Below, piece after piece: positions 1 through 7,502 of a DNA stretch of 64,000 bases; within the stretch, counting starts at the first letter, position 1, and every line of letters begins with the position of its first letter. The notes under the pieces are model-generated. The model had not been told where the DNA came from. It searched no databases and was given only the letters and a program-made list of their open reading frames with translations. The translations under genes were made by a program, and so were the position numbers. The DNA is from QZKY01 sp942492925 (GTDB taxonomy: Bacteria; Pseudomonadota; Gammaproteobacteria; Burkholderiales; Burkholderiaceae_D). Where the stretch lies: contig OW818641.1 in the NCBI GenBank assembly GCA_942492925.1, forward strand, positions 434,001 through 498,000, given 5' to 3'.

Positions 1-555
1 AAAGTCCTGGCAGTCGGCGCCGCACTGGCTACCATGCAAATGACCGCTGTTGCGCAAGACAAGAGCAAAGACAGAGGCTGGCTGCCGGATTCCGTATCGG
101 CTGAATACGGTTTTGGCTCGCACGTTGAAATGGTCCGCGCTGCCGTGCAATGGGACTGGAACAAACAGTGGTTTTCGACCGGCGGCTGGAGTCTGGGCGG
201 CTACTGGGATTTGAACGTGATGCAATGGCGCGGGGACCGATACAAGAATATTCGTGGCAAGGATCAGGACATCACCAGCGTCGGCATCACGCCGGTCTTC
301 CGCTGGCAGCGGAACGACAAGAAAGGTTTTTATGTCGAGGGCGGTATTGGTGCCAACCTGCTCTCCGAAACCTATAACAATGCCGGCCACCGGAACGGCA
401 CGCTGTTTCAGTTTGGCGACCATGCCGGGCTGGGGTATGTTTTCGGCAATGGGGTCGATCTTGGCGTGAAGTACCAGCATTTCTCGAACGGCGGCATGTC
501 GAATGATAACGACGGCGTCGATTTCACCGAGCTGCGCGTGCTCTACCGCTTCTGA
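1..555 (+). CDS. pagL: Lipid A 3-O-deacylase family protein (PagL-like), 5' truncated by window edge
   Basis: An outer-membrane beta-barrel enzyme of the PagL (acyloxyacyl hydrolase) family, which removes the 3-linked acyl chain of lipid A. The frame is open from base 1 and begins inside a signal peptide (VLAVGAALATMQMTAVAQ), so the true start lies just upstream and 184 residues are visible. The C-terminal part carries the His-x-Ser of the PagL active site in YQHFSNGG, and a Glu in DFTELRV that fits the third catalytic residue. The protein ends in Phe (RVLYRF), as outer-membrane barrels usually do. Family assignment is from these motifs and the small barrel size. Activity on lipid A is inferred. 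Confidence 0.85.
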   Translation, partial: KVLAVGAALATMQMTAVAQDKSKDRGWLPDSVSAEYGFGSHVEMVRAAVQWDWNKQWFSTGGWSLGGYWDLNVMQWRGDRYKNIRGKDQDITSVGITPVFRWQRNDKKGFYVEGGIGANLLSETYNNAGHRNGTLFQFGDHAGLGYVFGNGVDLGVKYQHFSNGGMSNDNDGVDFTELRVLYRF

Positions 556-577
556 TGTGTGGCCAGCAGGAGTGAAT

Positions 578-1480
578 TTGAATACTGCCTTACCCCGCGT
601 GGCCTTTCTCGGCATTGGCCTCATGGGCTTGCCGATGGCAAAAAATCTGCTGAAGGCAGGTTATCCGCTCATCGCCTGGAACCGCACACGCGCTAAAGCC
701 GAACCCTTATCGGCAGACGGCGCGCGCGTGGCCAACTCGGTTGCTGAAGCGGTGAAGGATGCCGACATCGTCATCACGATCCTGTCTGACGGCCCCAGCG
801 TGATGGCGGTTGTCCAAGACGCGCTGCCCGCCTTCAAACGCGGCGCGATTGTGGTGGACATGAGTTCGACCAAGCAATCCGAAGCGAAAGACATCCACGC
901 GATGCTGGCAAAAGTTGGCGTGCATTTCGTCGATGCGCCGGTATCCGGCGGCACGGTCGGTGCGGCAGCGGCCACGCTCGCGATCATGGCGGGCGGCAGC
1001 GAAGCAGATTTTGATGTCGTCAAGCCGGTGCTCTCCGTGCTCGGACGTCCCACGCTGGTCGGCCCGGTGAGCGCGGGCCAAGTGGCGAAGCTGTGCAATC
1101 AACTGATTGTCGGCGGTACGCTCTCCATCATTGCCGAAGCGATGCTCCTCGCGCAAGCGGCGGGCGCCGATCCGGCGGCGATGCGCGCGGCCATTCGCGG
1201 CGGCTTTGCGGAAAGTCGATTACTGGAAGTCCACGGTCAGCGCATGCTCGATCGCGCTTTCATTCCCGGCGGCCAGATCAAGACGCAGGCCAAAGACATG
1301 GACAACATCATGATGGCAGCGAAAGAGGCGGGCATCACCTTGCCCGTGTCGGCGCTGGTGACGGACATTTATCACAGCATTCTCGATGCATGTCCGAATG
1401 CGGATCAATCGGCGGCGTTGCTGGCGATTGAGAAGATGAATCCGGGGAGGCGGGTAGGGGAAGGACCGGATAAGTTTTAA
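578..1480 (+). CDS. NAD(P)-dependent 3-hydroxyisobutyrate / 2-hydroxy-3-oxopropionate dehydrogenase family protein
   Basis: A beta-hydroxyacid dehydrogenase of 300 residues. The N-terminus has the family's dinucleotide-binding fold (VAFLGIGLMGLPMAKNLL), followed by the substrate motif DAPVSGGTVGA and the catalytic-Lys segment (GQVAKLCNQL). Family members oxidise 3-hydroxyisobutyrate or reduce tartronate semialdehyde, and the sequence alone does not tell which. The start chosen is TTG at 578, because AGGAG at 568-572 sits 5 nt upstream and the protein then begins directly at the Rossmann fold. A GTG at 572 is in frame but overlaps that ribosome site. It lies 22 nt after the pagL-like gene, so co-transcription is possible. 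Confidence 0.85.
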   Translation: MNTALPRVAFLGIGLMGLPMAKNLLKAGYPLIAWNRTRAKAEPLSADGARVANSVAEAVKDADIVITILSDGPSVMAVVQDALPAFKRGAIVVDMSSTKQSEAKDIHAMLAKVGVHFVDAPVSGGTVGAAAATLAIMAGGSEADFDVVKPVLSVLGRPTLVGPVSAGQVAKLCNQLIVGGTLSIIAEAMLLAQAAGADPAAMRAAIRGGFAESRLLEVHGQRMLDRAFIPGGQIKTQAKDMDNIMMAAKEAGITLPVSALVTDIYHSILDACPNADQSAALLAIEKMNPGRRVGEGPDKF

Positions 1481-1502
1481 GTAGGTGTATTCCTCCCCCC
1501 TT

Positions 1503-1582
1503 GCGGGACAACTTTCGCGTAGCGATAAGTTGCGACGCAGGCTAACATGAGCGTAGCGAACGTTAAGCGAAGCGGCCGGAGT
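1503..1582 (+). repeat. Dispersed palindromic (REP-like) element, copy A
   Basis: Two small inverted repeats in tandem. The first is CAACTT/AAGTTG around a GCGTAGCGA-type loop. The second is AACATG..CGTT around GAGCGTAGCGAA, ending AAGCGAAGCGGCCGGAG. The same core recurs at 11695-11745 and 11795-11845 (reverse orientation), 41548-41624 and 61791-61850. It follows the dehydrogenase stop by 22 nt. Confidence 0.8.
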
Positions 1583-1623
1583 CAAAAAGGTTGGGGTGAG
1601 GGGGCGCTCAGTCGAAATACGCG

Positions 1624-1848
1624 CAGCAGTTGATCAAGCTTGCCGGGGGTAGCCCGGCGGCTACCCACCTTTTTTGTGTCGCCAAAAAAGGTGGGCCAAA
1701 AAAGGCGGCCGCGAGACGCGCCCTTCGGGGCTTCGCCAGCTGCCAGTGCAGCAAAAGCGGGACGCAAAAAAACTCGCTTCGCTCAAACAGTTTTTGCGTC
1801 TATTCCGCTTTTGCCTTCTGACAGCGGCAGCGTCTAAGCGGAGGGATA
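1624..1848 (+). repeat. Long structured intergenic repeat, copy 1
   Basis: First of three copies (others at 47125-47340 and 61931-62154) of an element of about 210-280 bp. It has a GCCGGG/CCCGGC hairpin, then a perfect 13-bp stem (1664-1676 with 1683-1695, loop TGTCGC). It ends in a long two-part hairpin: 1751-1760 with 1805-1814, and 1761-1770 with 1791-1800. The arms differ between copies but stay complementary. An open frame across it (about 1640-1837) is also open in copy 3 but not in copy 2, so RNA or DNA structure explains the conservation better than coding. Confidence 0.85.
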
Positions 1849-1920
1849 CGATGAGTGAAAGTTAGTGGCGGGATTTTTGATGAGCGCCGTGAAAAAATCG
1901 AAGTCACCATCGAATGCCGA

Positions 1921-2430
1921 TTAGTTACTCATGTCGCATTCCAGCTTCAGCTCACCGTCCTTCCCGTAATAGACGCTCAATCCAGTTGACGTTGAATCCT
2001 CTTTTTTCAGGCGATTATTTACACCTGATTTCTCCACCCATTCACGCAAGCGTAGCACTTCCTCTTTGGCGACTCGTCCAAATTCCAGCTCGTAGGTAAT
2101 AAGACCGCAACCTGATAGGCAGGTTGTGGCTTTCAATTTTTTAGCAGGAAGCCCAGCGATTTTGATAGGCTTCACAAAAGTCACACTTGAATATCCCCTG
2201 TCCGCAGGTTCGTTTGCAACAAACCTGTAGTCCTTAATTTCGCTGGCGTATTTAGCAGGAAATTTGGCACGCGCATCTGGGTCAGGGATCGTAGCTATTA
2301 AATCGGCTGCCAGCATATTTTCTCTAATATGTTCGCAGTTATAAAAAGCATCAACCAGATCTCTGGCATACAGTGGCTGCATTAGGCTCAGGGCAGTGGC
2401 TCCTGTCAATATCGTTTTCCAGACACGCAT
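1921..2430 (-). CDS. Secreted protein of unknown function
   Basis: A 169-residue protein not recognised from any family. It starts with a plausible Sec signal peptide (MRVWKTILTGATALSLMQPLYA, cleavage before RDLVDAF), so it is probably exported to the periplasm. The mature part has four cysteines (NCEHIR, TTCLSGCG, LECDM), with CLSGC suggesting a disulphide. A good ribosome site (AAGGAG) lies just upstream of the ATG. It is a single gene between a structured repeat and the asparaginase-domain gene, with no informative partner. The product is hypothetical; that it is a real gene is supported by signal peptide and ribosome site. Confidence 0.65.
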   Translation of the reverse strand: MRVWKTILTGATALSLMQPLYARDLVDAFYNCEHIRENMLAADLIATIPDPDARAKFPAKYASEIKDYRFVANEPADRGYSSVTFVKPIKIAGLPAKKLKATTCLSGCGLITYELEFGRVAKEEVLRLREWVEKSGVNNRLKKEDSTSTGLSVYYGKDGELKLECDMSN

Positions 2431-2482
2431 TGAAACTCCTTCTTGAACATCAGATTAAACAGGGGCAGATCTCGGCTTCCTA

Positions 2483-2968
2483 TCAGACCTCCTCAAACCT
2501 CCCCACCACCTTATTCTTCTGCACCTTATCCCACGCAAACACTTGCCCGTTCATCGCGACGTAAACGCCGTGCGGCAGGGTTTGTGCTGCCGCGCAGGCG
2601 AAGCCTAAATTAAACAGCGCGTCGGAATTGTTCATCTCAAAAGGCATCATCGCGCCGGTGAGCACAATCGTTTTGTTGAGTTTGGCTGCGCCGAGCACAT
2701 GCGCGGTTTCGGGCATGGTATCGGTGCCGTGCGTGATCACGAGGTGCGATTCCACGGCGGACTGGCAGGCGGTCAGCACTTTCTGACGATCTGCATCCTG
2801 CATGTGCAGTGAGTCGAGGAGCATCAGCGGTTCGACGACATACGGAATCGTGATGCGCGCTTGCGCGAGCATCTGCGGGATGTGCGTTTCGACAAACGAG
2901 AGTTCGCCTGCAATGGCGTGATAGTGTTTGTCGAGCGTGCCGCCGGTGACGATGAAGCGAAGCGTCAT
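2483..2968 (-). CDS. Asparaginase-domain protein (N-terminal domain only)
   Basis: A 161-residue protein containing only the N-terminal catalytic domain of the type I/II L-asparaginase fold. Both signature threonine motifs are present: TGGTLDK near residue 9, and THGTDTM near residue 79 with its Asp. VVLTGAMMPF-like sequence follows (IVLTGAMMPFE). Full-length asparaginases are about 330 residues with a second domain, which is absent here. Such short versions are known in proteobacteria as asparaginase-domain proteins of uncertain substrate. The start at 2968 is fixed by AAAGGAGG 6 nt upstream; a longer open frame upstream has no support. It follows the 2979-3701 gene by 10 nt, so both are likely one transcript. 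Confidence 0.8.
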   Translation of the reverse strand: MTLRFIVTGGTLDKHYHAIAGELSFVETHIPQMLAQARITIPYVVEPLMLLDSLHMQDADRQKVLTACQSAVESHLVITHGTDTMPETAHVLGAAKLNKTIVLTGAMMPFEMNNSDALFNLGFACAAAQTLPHGVYVAMNGQVFAWDKVQKNKVVGRFEEV

Positions 2969-2978
2969 GTTGCCTCCT

Positions 2979-3701
2979 TTAGATGAATGCTTTCTTGCGT
3001 GTGCTGCGCGAATGCCGCCACATCTGGTTCCAGCCCGGTGGCCAGGGAAAATCCGGGCCGCCGTACTCCGGCACGTTGTGGCGCACGGCATGCACGGGCA
3101 GTGGGCCCGGTGCATGCGGATCGCGGTCGCCCAGTTCCAGGCTGTACATGTAATTTGGCAAGAGCGCGTCGCACACGGTCTTGAACCAGTGCGTGTGATC
3201 TTCATCACGCCCGAGGGCTTGCGCCAATCCTTCCGGGTCGCATTTGGCGAGGCAGCTCGCCAGTTCTTCGGCATTCGCGCCGGGCGTATCGCCCCAGCCC
3301 ATCACCGGGTTGAAAATGTAATCGGAGCCGGAGCCGTACCAGCCTTCGCGCCACGGACGGTAAATCCAGTTGCGTGTGCCGGTGAACAAATGCCAGCGGT
3401 AATGCATGCCGGACGGGCGCGGCCAGGAATGCAGATAGAGTTTTTCGTAACCCGCTTGGTGCAGTTCGCGCACCATCGCCATCAGCCGTGCGTGCGGCGT
3501 ACGGTCGGGTGCAGCGATGCGAAAGCGGATCGGCTCGCCATCGGAATGTTCGAGTTCGTCTGAAGAGAGATTGAGATCCAGCACTTTCGATTCGCTGCCA
3601 AAGCGCACGGACACCCAGCCTGTCAGAAGATTGACGGCCGTGAGCACGCCATAGCCGCGATAGCGGTGAAAGACGACGGTGCCGGGGGCGATGGGTTTCA
3701 T
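2979..3701 (-). CDS. Conserved hypothetical protein with Tudor/SH3-like N-terminus
   Basis: A 240-residue protein not confidently recognised. Residues 5-45 (GTVVFHRYRGYGVLTAV, then GWVSVRFGSESKVLDL) resemble the small beta-barrel of CarD/Mfd-type or other SH3-like modules that sit on RNA polymerase or nucleic acid. The rest is rich in Trp, Tyr, Pro and Gly and has no signal peptide or membrane segment, so it is probably cytoplasmic. It is followed 10 nt later by the asparaginase-domain gene. Its function is unknown, and the SH3-like statement is pattern recognition only. Confidence 0.6.
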   Translation of the reverse strand: MKPIAPGTVVFHRYRGYGVLTAVNLLTGWVSVRFGSESKVLDLNLSSDELEHSDGEPIRFRIAAPDRTPHARLMAMVRELHQAGYEKLYLHSWPRPSGMHYRWHLFTGTRNWIYRPWREGWYGSGSDYIFNPVMGWGDTPGANAEELASCLAKCDPEGLAQALGRDEDHTHWFKTVCDALLPNYMYSLELGDRDPHAPGPLPVHAVRHNVPEYGGPDFPWPPGWNQMWRHSRSTRKKAFI

Positions 3702-3726
3702 GCGTTAAATATAGAGAAACGAAAAG

Positions 3727-4641
3727 CTATTCCATATCAGGGTTATCAGTCTCTGGTGCCAGCGCATCGCGCGGCGGGCCAGGCTGATTTTTCAAGAGTT
3801 CGGCGCGTCGCGTCGGCGTTTCCAGGCTAATGCGGCCAAGTGCGCCAGTGCGGAAATCCTGCAGCAAATGATGGGCCGCGCGCTCCAGATCCATATCGCC
3901 GCCGCGCATTTTCAGGCTGCGTTTTTGCGCCACCGCCTCCAGCACACCCACGGCATCCACTTTGCCGACATCAATACCGTAACGTGCTGTCAGCGTTTTC
4001 GGATAATACGCGAGCAATTGTTCGGCGAGAAAAACGGCGAGTTCTTCTTCGATGAGGGCATTCACGCCGACTGCATGGCAGATCGCCAGCATCAGCCCGT
4101 CTGTCGGATATTCGATCTTCGGCCACAGCATGCCCGGCGTATCCGTGAGGACGATATCCTTGCCGAGGTACAGCCGCTGCTGGGATTTCGTGACGGCCGG
4201 TTCGTCGCCGACTTTCGCGACGCGTTTTTTCAGCAGCGCATTCATCAGCGTTGATTTGCCGACGTTCGGGATGCCCATGATCATCATGCGCAGCGGCTTG
4301 GTCGGTTGGGCGCGATGCGGCGCGAGCGTTTTGCACACCGTCGGAATTTTGGCGACTTGTGCCGGTTCGAGTGTGGTGAGCGCGATGGCGGTTACGCCAG
4401 GCTGCGCGTTGTAGAAATCCAGCCATTGTTGTGTGGCCACCGGATCGGCGAGGTCGCTTTTGTTCAGAATTTTCAGGCAAGGACGTTGCCGTTCTTTTCG
4501 GAGCTGTTCGACCATCGGATTTGCGCTCGCTTGCGGAATGCGTGCATCCAGCACCTCGATCACCAGATCGGTGGTCTTCATGGTCTCTGCCGCTTTTCGC
4601 TTCGCGGCGTTCATGTGTCCCGGGAACCATTGAATGGCCAT
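3727..4641 (-). CDS. rbgA: Ribosome biogenesis GTPase (RbgA/YlqF family)
   Basis: A 304-residue circularly permuted GTPase that assists late assembly of the large ribosomal subunit. The G-motifs come in permuted order: G4 NKSD (LNKSDLAD) near residue 62, then the P-loop GIPNVGKST near 120, then G3 DTPG (LTDTPGMLW). The N-terminus MAIQWFPGHMNAAKR is the standard family start, which sets the start codon at 4641. Upstream in-frame sequence belongs to the end of the neighbouring gene. It lies 25 nt downstream of the last of four HDAC-family genes and is probably the terminal gene of that operon. Confidence 0.93.
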   Translation of the reverse strand: MAIQWFPGHMNAAKRKAAETMKTTDLVIEVLDARIPQASANPMVEQLRKERQRPCLKILNKSDLADPVATQQWLDFYNAQPGVTAIALTTLEPAQVAKIPTVCKTLAPHRAQPTKPLRMMIMGIPNVGKSTLMNALLKKRVAKVGDEPAVTKSQQRLYLGKDIVLTDTPGMLWPKIEYPTDGLMLAICHAVGVNALIEEELAVFLAEQLLAYYPKTLTARYGIDVGKVDAVGVLEAVAQKRSLKMRGGDMDLERAAHHLLQDFRTGALGRISLETPTRRAELLKNQPGPPRDALAPETDNPDME

Positions 4642-4666
4642 GTGTTCGTCTTTCTTGTTGATGCGT

Positions 4667-5593
4667 TTATTGTCCCGCAAGCGTGCGGATGTGTGCGACG
4701 GCGCTGTTTGCGAGTGATTCGAGGTTGTAGCCGCCCTCCAAAAAGCTGACGATGCGCCCCTGCGCATAGACGTCGGCGATATCCATCATCTGGCGGGTGA
4801 TCCACGCGTAGTCGTCTTCAACCAGCGCCAGATCGCCCAGCGTGTCGTGACGATGCGCATCGAATCCGGCGGAAAAATAAATCAGTTGGGGTTTATGGCG
4901 ATGCAGGGCCGGTAGCCAGCGGTTTTCGACGAGACGGCGAATTTTCGTGCCATCGGCGCGCGATTCGAGTGGCACATGCACCATGTGTTCACGCGGCCGG
5001 TCGTTGCCATACATTGGATAAATGCCGCGCTGGTAAAAGCTCACCATCATGGCGCGGGGTTCGTCGATAAAAATGTCTTCGGTGCCATTGCCGTGATGCA
5101 CGTCGATATCCACAATTGCCACGCGTTCCAGCCCGCGTACGTCCAGCGCATGTCGCGCGGCAATTGCGACGTTGTTGAACAGGCAGAAGCCCATCGGCGT
5201 GCTGGCGGTAGCGTGGTGGCCGATGGGACGCACTAGGCAAAACGCATTGCGAACGTCGCCGTTTAGCACAGCATCGGTGGCGGCAACGCCGGCACCCGCC
5301 GCGCGCAGGGCGGCTTTCCAGCTATGCGTGTTGACGGACATGCCGCCTACGCCGCAATATTCGCCAGGCTGTTCCGGTGTGATCGCCTGCACTTTCTCGA
5401 TGAGTTTGGCTTCGTGCACGCGCAGCAAATCTTCGATGCTGGCTTCCGGTGCGCTGCGGTAATCCAGTGCGCGATCAAGCCCGGCGGCGATCAGCGCACC
5501 TTCAATCGCATCAATGCGCGCCGGGCATTCCGGATGCGAGTCAACGATCTGGTGCAGCTTGCAGAGCGGATGGGTGTAAAGCGCTGTCGTCAT
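4667..5593 (-). CDS. Histone deacetylase family protein, paralogue 1 (promoter-distal)
   Basis: A 308-residue zinc hydrolase of the HDAC/acetylpolyamine amidohydrolase superfamily. The catalytic machinery is complete: His pair in RPIGHH (125-126 region), zinc ligands in DIDVHHGNG (D164, H166), the third ligand in SAGFDAH (D245), and the transition-state Tyr in EGGYN (Y289). These enzymes remove acetyl groups from lysine or small amines; the substrate here is unknown. It is the last of four tandem paralogues and its ATG overlaps the stop of paralogue 2 by 4 nt. Unlike the other copies, the rim segment reads YCGVGGMSVN, so it lacks the Asp and Phe found in paralogues 2-4. Confidence 0.9.
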   Translation of the reverse strand: MTTALYTHPLCKLHQIVDSHPECPARIDAIEGALIAAGLDRALDYRSAPEASIEDLLRVHEAKLIEKVQAITPEQPGEYCGVGGMSVNTHSWKAALRAAGAGVAATDAVLNGDVRNAFCLVRPIGHHATASTPMGFCLFNNVAIAARHALDVRGLERVAIVDIDVHHGNGTEDIFIDEPRAMMVSFYQRGIYPMYGNDRPREHMVHVPLESRADGTKIRRLVENRWLPALHRHKPQLIYFSAGFDAHRHDTLGDLALVEDDYAWITRQMMDIADVYAQGRIVSFLEGGYNLESLANSAVAHIRTLAGQ

Positions 5594-6531
5594 GATCGTT
5601 TGACCTTGTATTGCGCCAATGTTTGAATATGGGCCGTGGCGCTGCGCGCCAGTGCATCCAGATTGTAACCGCCTTCGAGGCAGCTCACGATGCGCCCTTG
5701 TGCGTACTGATCAGCAACTTCCATGATCTGTTGCGTGATCCAGATATAGTCGTCTTCGACCAGATTCAGATCGCCCAGCGGATCATCCTTGTGCGCGTCG
5801 AAACCGGCCGAGATGAAAATCATTTGCGGCTGATGTTTGTGCAACGCCGGGAGCCAGCGTTCGGTCACGGCTTGGCGGATGACGGTGCCGTCTGATCCGC
5901 GCGGAATGGGCACATTCACCATGTGATCGCGCTGCCGTTCGTTACCGGAAAACGGATAAAGAAATTCCTGATAAAAGCTGACCATCATCACGCGCGGGTC
6001 GTGGGCGAAAATTTCTTCCGTGCCGTTGCCATGATGCACGTCGATGTCCACAATGGCGACCCGCTCCAGCCCGCGCACTTTGATCGCATGCGCAGCGGCG
6101 ATGGCGACGTTGTTAAAGACGCAGAATCCCATCAGCGTACTGGGGGTGGAATGATGGCCAATGGGGCGGGTGAAACAAAACGCATTCTGGATTTCGCCCG
6201 CCAGTACGGCGTCGGTGGCCGCAATGGCGCCGCCCGCTGTGCGCAAAGCGGCATGCCAGCTATGCATGTTGATGCAGATTTCGTCGATCGGAAAATATTC
6301 GTCGGGCACCGTCGGCGTACTGGCGCACACATATTCAACCGTGTCCGCCAGATGCACGCGGCGGATGTCTTCAACCGTGGCTTCCGGGGCCAAGCGGTAG
6401 TCGAGCACGCGGTCGAGGCCTCGGGCGGCCAGCTCTTTTTCAATCGCCTCAATGCGCTCCGGGCATTCGTAGTGGTGCTCGCCCAGTTTATGCAGCTTGC
6501 AGAGTGGATGATGATAAATCGCCGTCGTCAT
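5590..6531 (-). CDS. Histone deacetylase family protein, paralogue 2
   Basis: A 313-residue paralogue with all catalytic motifs intact: RPIGHHS, GFCVFNNVAIAA, DIDVHHGNGTEEIF, SAGFDAHKDD and the Tyr of CLEGGYN. The rim segment is YFPIDEICIN, one residue shorter than the DxDT form in paralogue 4. Start ATG at 6531 overlaps the stop of paralogue 3 by 4 nt and its own stop overlaps the start of paralogue 1 by 4 nt, so translation is probably coupled. The C-terminus ends in a Lys/Arg-rich tail (QYKVKRS) not found in the other copies. It probably acts in the cytoplasm, as no signal peptide is visible. Confidence 0.9.
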   Translation of the reverse strand: MTTAIYHHPLCKLHKLGEHHYECPERIEAIEKELAARGLDRVLDYRLAPEATVEDIRRVHLADTVEYVCASTPTVPDEYFPIDEICINMHSWHAALRTAGGAIAATDAVLAGEIQNAFCFTRPIGHHSTPSTLMGFCVFNNVAIAAAHAIKVRGLERVAIVDIDVHHGNGTEEIFAHDPRVMMVSFYQEFLYPFSGNERQRDHMVNVPIPRGSDGTVIRQAVTERWLPALHKHQPQMIFISAGFDAHKDDPLGDLNLVEDDYIWITQQIMEVADQYAQGRIVSCLEGGYNLDALARSATAHIQTLAQYKVKRS

Positions 6532-7502
6532 GCTGTTCCCTGGTCATGTTGCGGAGGCTGCTCATGCTGGGCGAGAGCCCGGATGTGCGCAACGGCGCTG
6601 TGTGTCAGCGAAGTGAGGTTGTAACCGCCTTCGAGAAAACTCACGATGCGGCCTTGCGCGTACTGATCCGCGACCGCCATGATTTCCTTCGTGATCCAGG
6701 CATAATCTTCTTCAACAAGGTTTAGTCCGCCAATGGCATCGTCGCGATGCGCATCAAATCCGGCGGAGAAAAAAATCATTTGAGGTTTATGCTCATGAAG
6801 CGCGGGCAACCAATCCTCCGCTACCAGCGTGCGTACGGTTACGCCGCCTTGTCCAGCGCTCATCGGTACATTGATGATGTGTTCGCGAGACTTTTCGCCG
6901 CCAGAAAACGGGTAAAGATGCTCTTGAAAAAGGCCGACCATCATTATGCGCGGTTCGTTGGTAATAATATCGTCCGTACCATTGCCATGATGAACATCGA
7001 TATCGACAATCGCGACGCGTTGCAGTCCGCGTGCTTTTAGCGCGTACATTGCAGCGATGGCGACATTGTTGAATACGCAAAAGCCCGCCAGTGTGCTGGC
7101 GTTCGAGTGATGGCCAATCGGGCGCATCAGGCAAAAAGCATTACGAATTTCGCCGGAGAGGCAGGCGTCCACGGCAGCGATGCCTGCGCCTGCAGCATGC
7201 AGTGCGGCTTCCCAGCTATATTTGTTGATGCAGATTCCGTCAATCGGAAAATAATCATTCGCTTCGCTCGGCGTATTCTCGCGTACAGAATGGATGGTGT
7301 CCAGCAGGTGTACGCGACTGAGATCGTCAATCGTTGCTCTTGGCGGAGTGCGATAATCCAGCACGTGATCCAGCCCTGCCGCGACAAGCGCATTTTCAAT
7401 TGCTTCAATACGTGCCGGGCATTCACAGTGACGCTCGCCGAGCTGATGGAGCTTGCTGAGCGGATGCGTGTAAATTGCCGTGGCGCGCGTTATATGGGTC
7501 AT
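6528..7502 (-). CDS. Histone deacetylase family protein, paralogue 3
   Basis: A 324-residue paralogue. The start at 7502 (MTHITRATAIYTHPL) overlaps the stop of paralogue 4 by 4 nt; upstream in-frame sequence is the end of that gene read in another frame. Catalytic motifs are complete (RPIGHHS, DIDVHHGNGTDDII, SAGFDAHRDD, FLEGGYN). It differs from the rest by a longer C-terminus (LAQHEQPPQHDQGTA) and by Tyr for His in the rim segment (INKYSWEAAL). Its codon use looks slightly more AT-rich than its neighbours, suggesting that this copy has drifted. Substrate unknown. Confidence 0.88.
   Translation of the reverse strand: MTHITRATAIYTHPLSKLHQLGERHCECPARIEAIENALVAAGLDHVLDYRTPPRATIDDLSRVHLLDTIHSVRENTPSEANDYFPIDGICINKYSWEAALHAAGAGIAAVDACLSGEIRNAFCLMRPIGHHSNASTLAGFCVFNNVAIAAMYALKARGLQRVAIVDIDVHHGNGTDDIITNEPRIMMVGLFQEHLYPFSGGEKSREHIINVPMSAGQGGVTVRTLVAEDWLPALHEHKPQMIFFSAGFDAHRDDAIGGLNLVEEDYAWITKEIMAVADQYAQGRIVSFLEGGYNLTSLTHSAVAHIRALAQHEQPPQHDQGTA

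Noticed and set aside
1640..1837. Open frame across long repeat copy 1, with a similar peptide in copy 3 (61939-62142)
   Set aside because: The frame is broken in copy 2 while the hairpins are kept with compensatory changes. There is no ribosome site and the peptide is very basic. Structure explains the conservation.
2483..3274. Longer version of the asparaginase-domain gene starting at 3274
   Set aside because: The extra part is the 2979-3701 gene in another frame. A strong ribosome site supports 2968.
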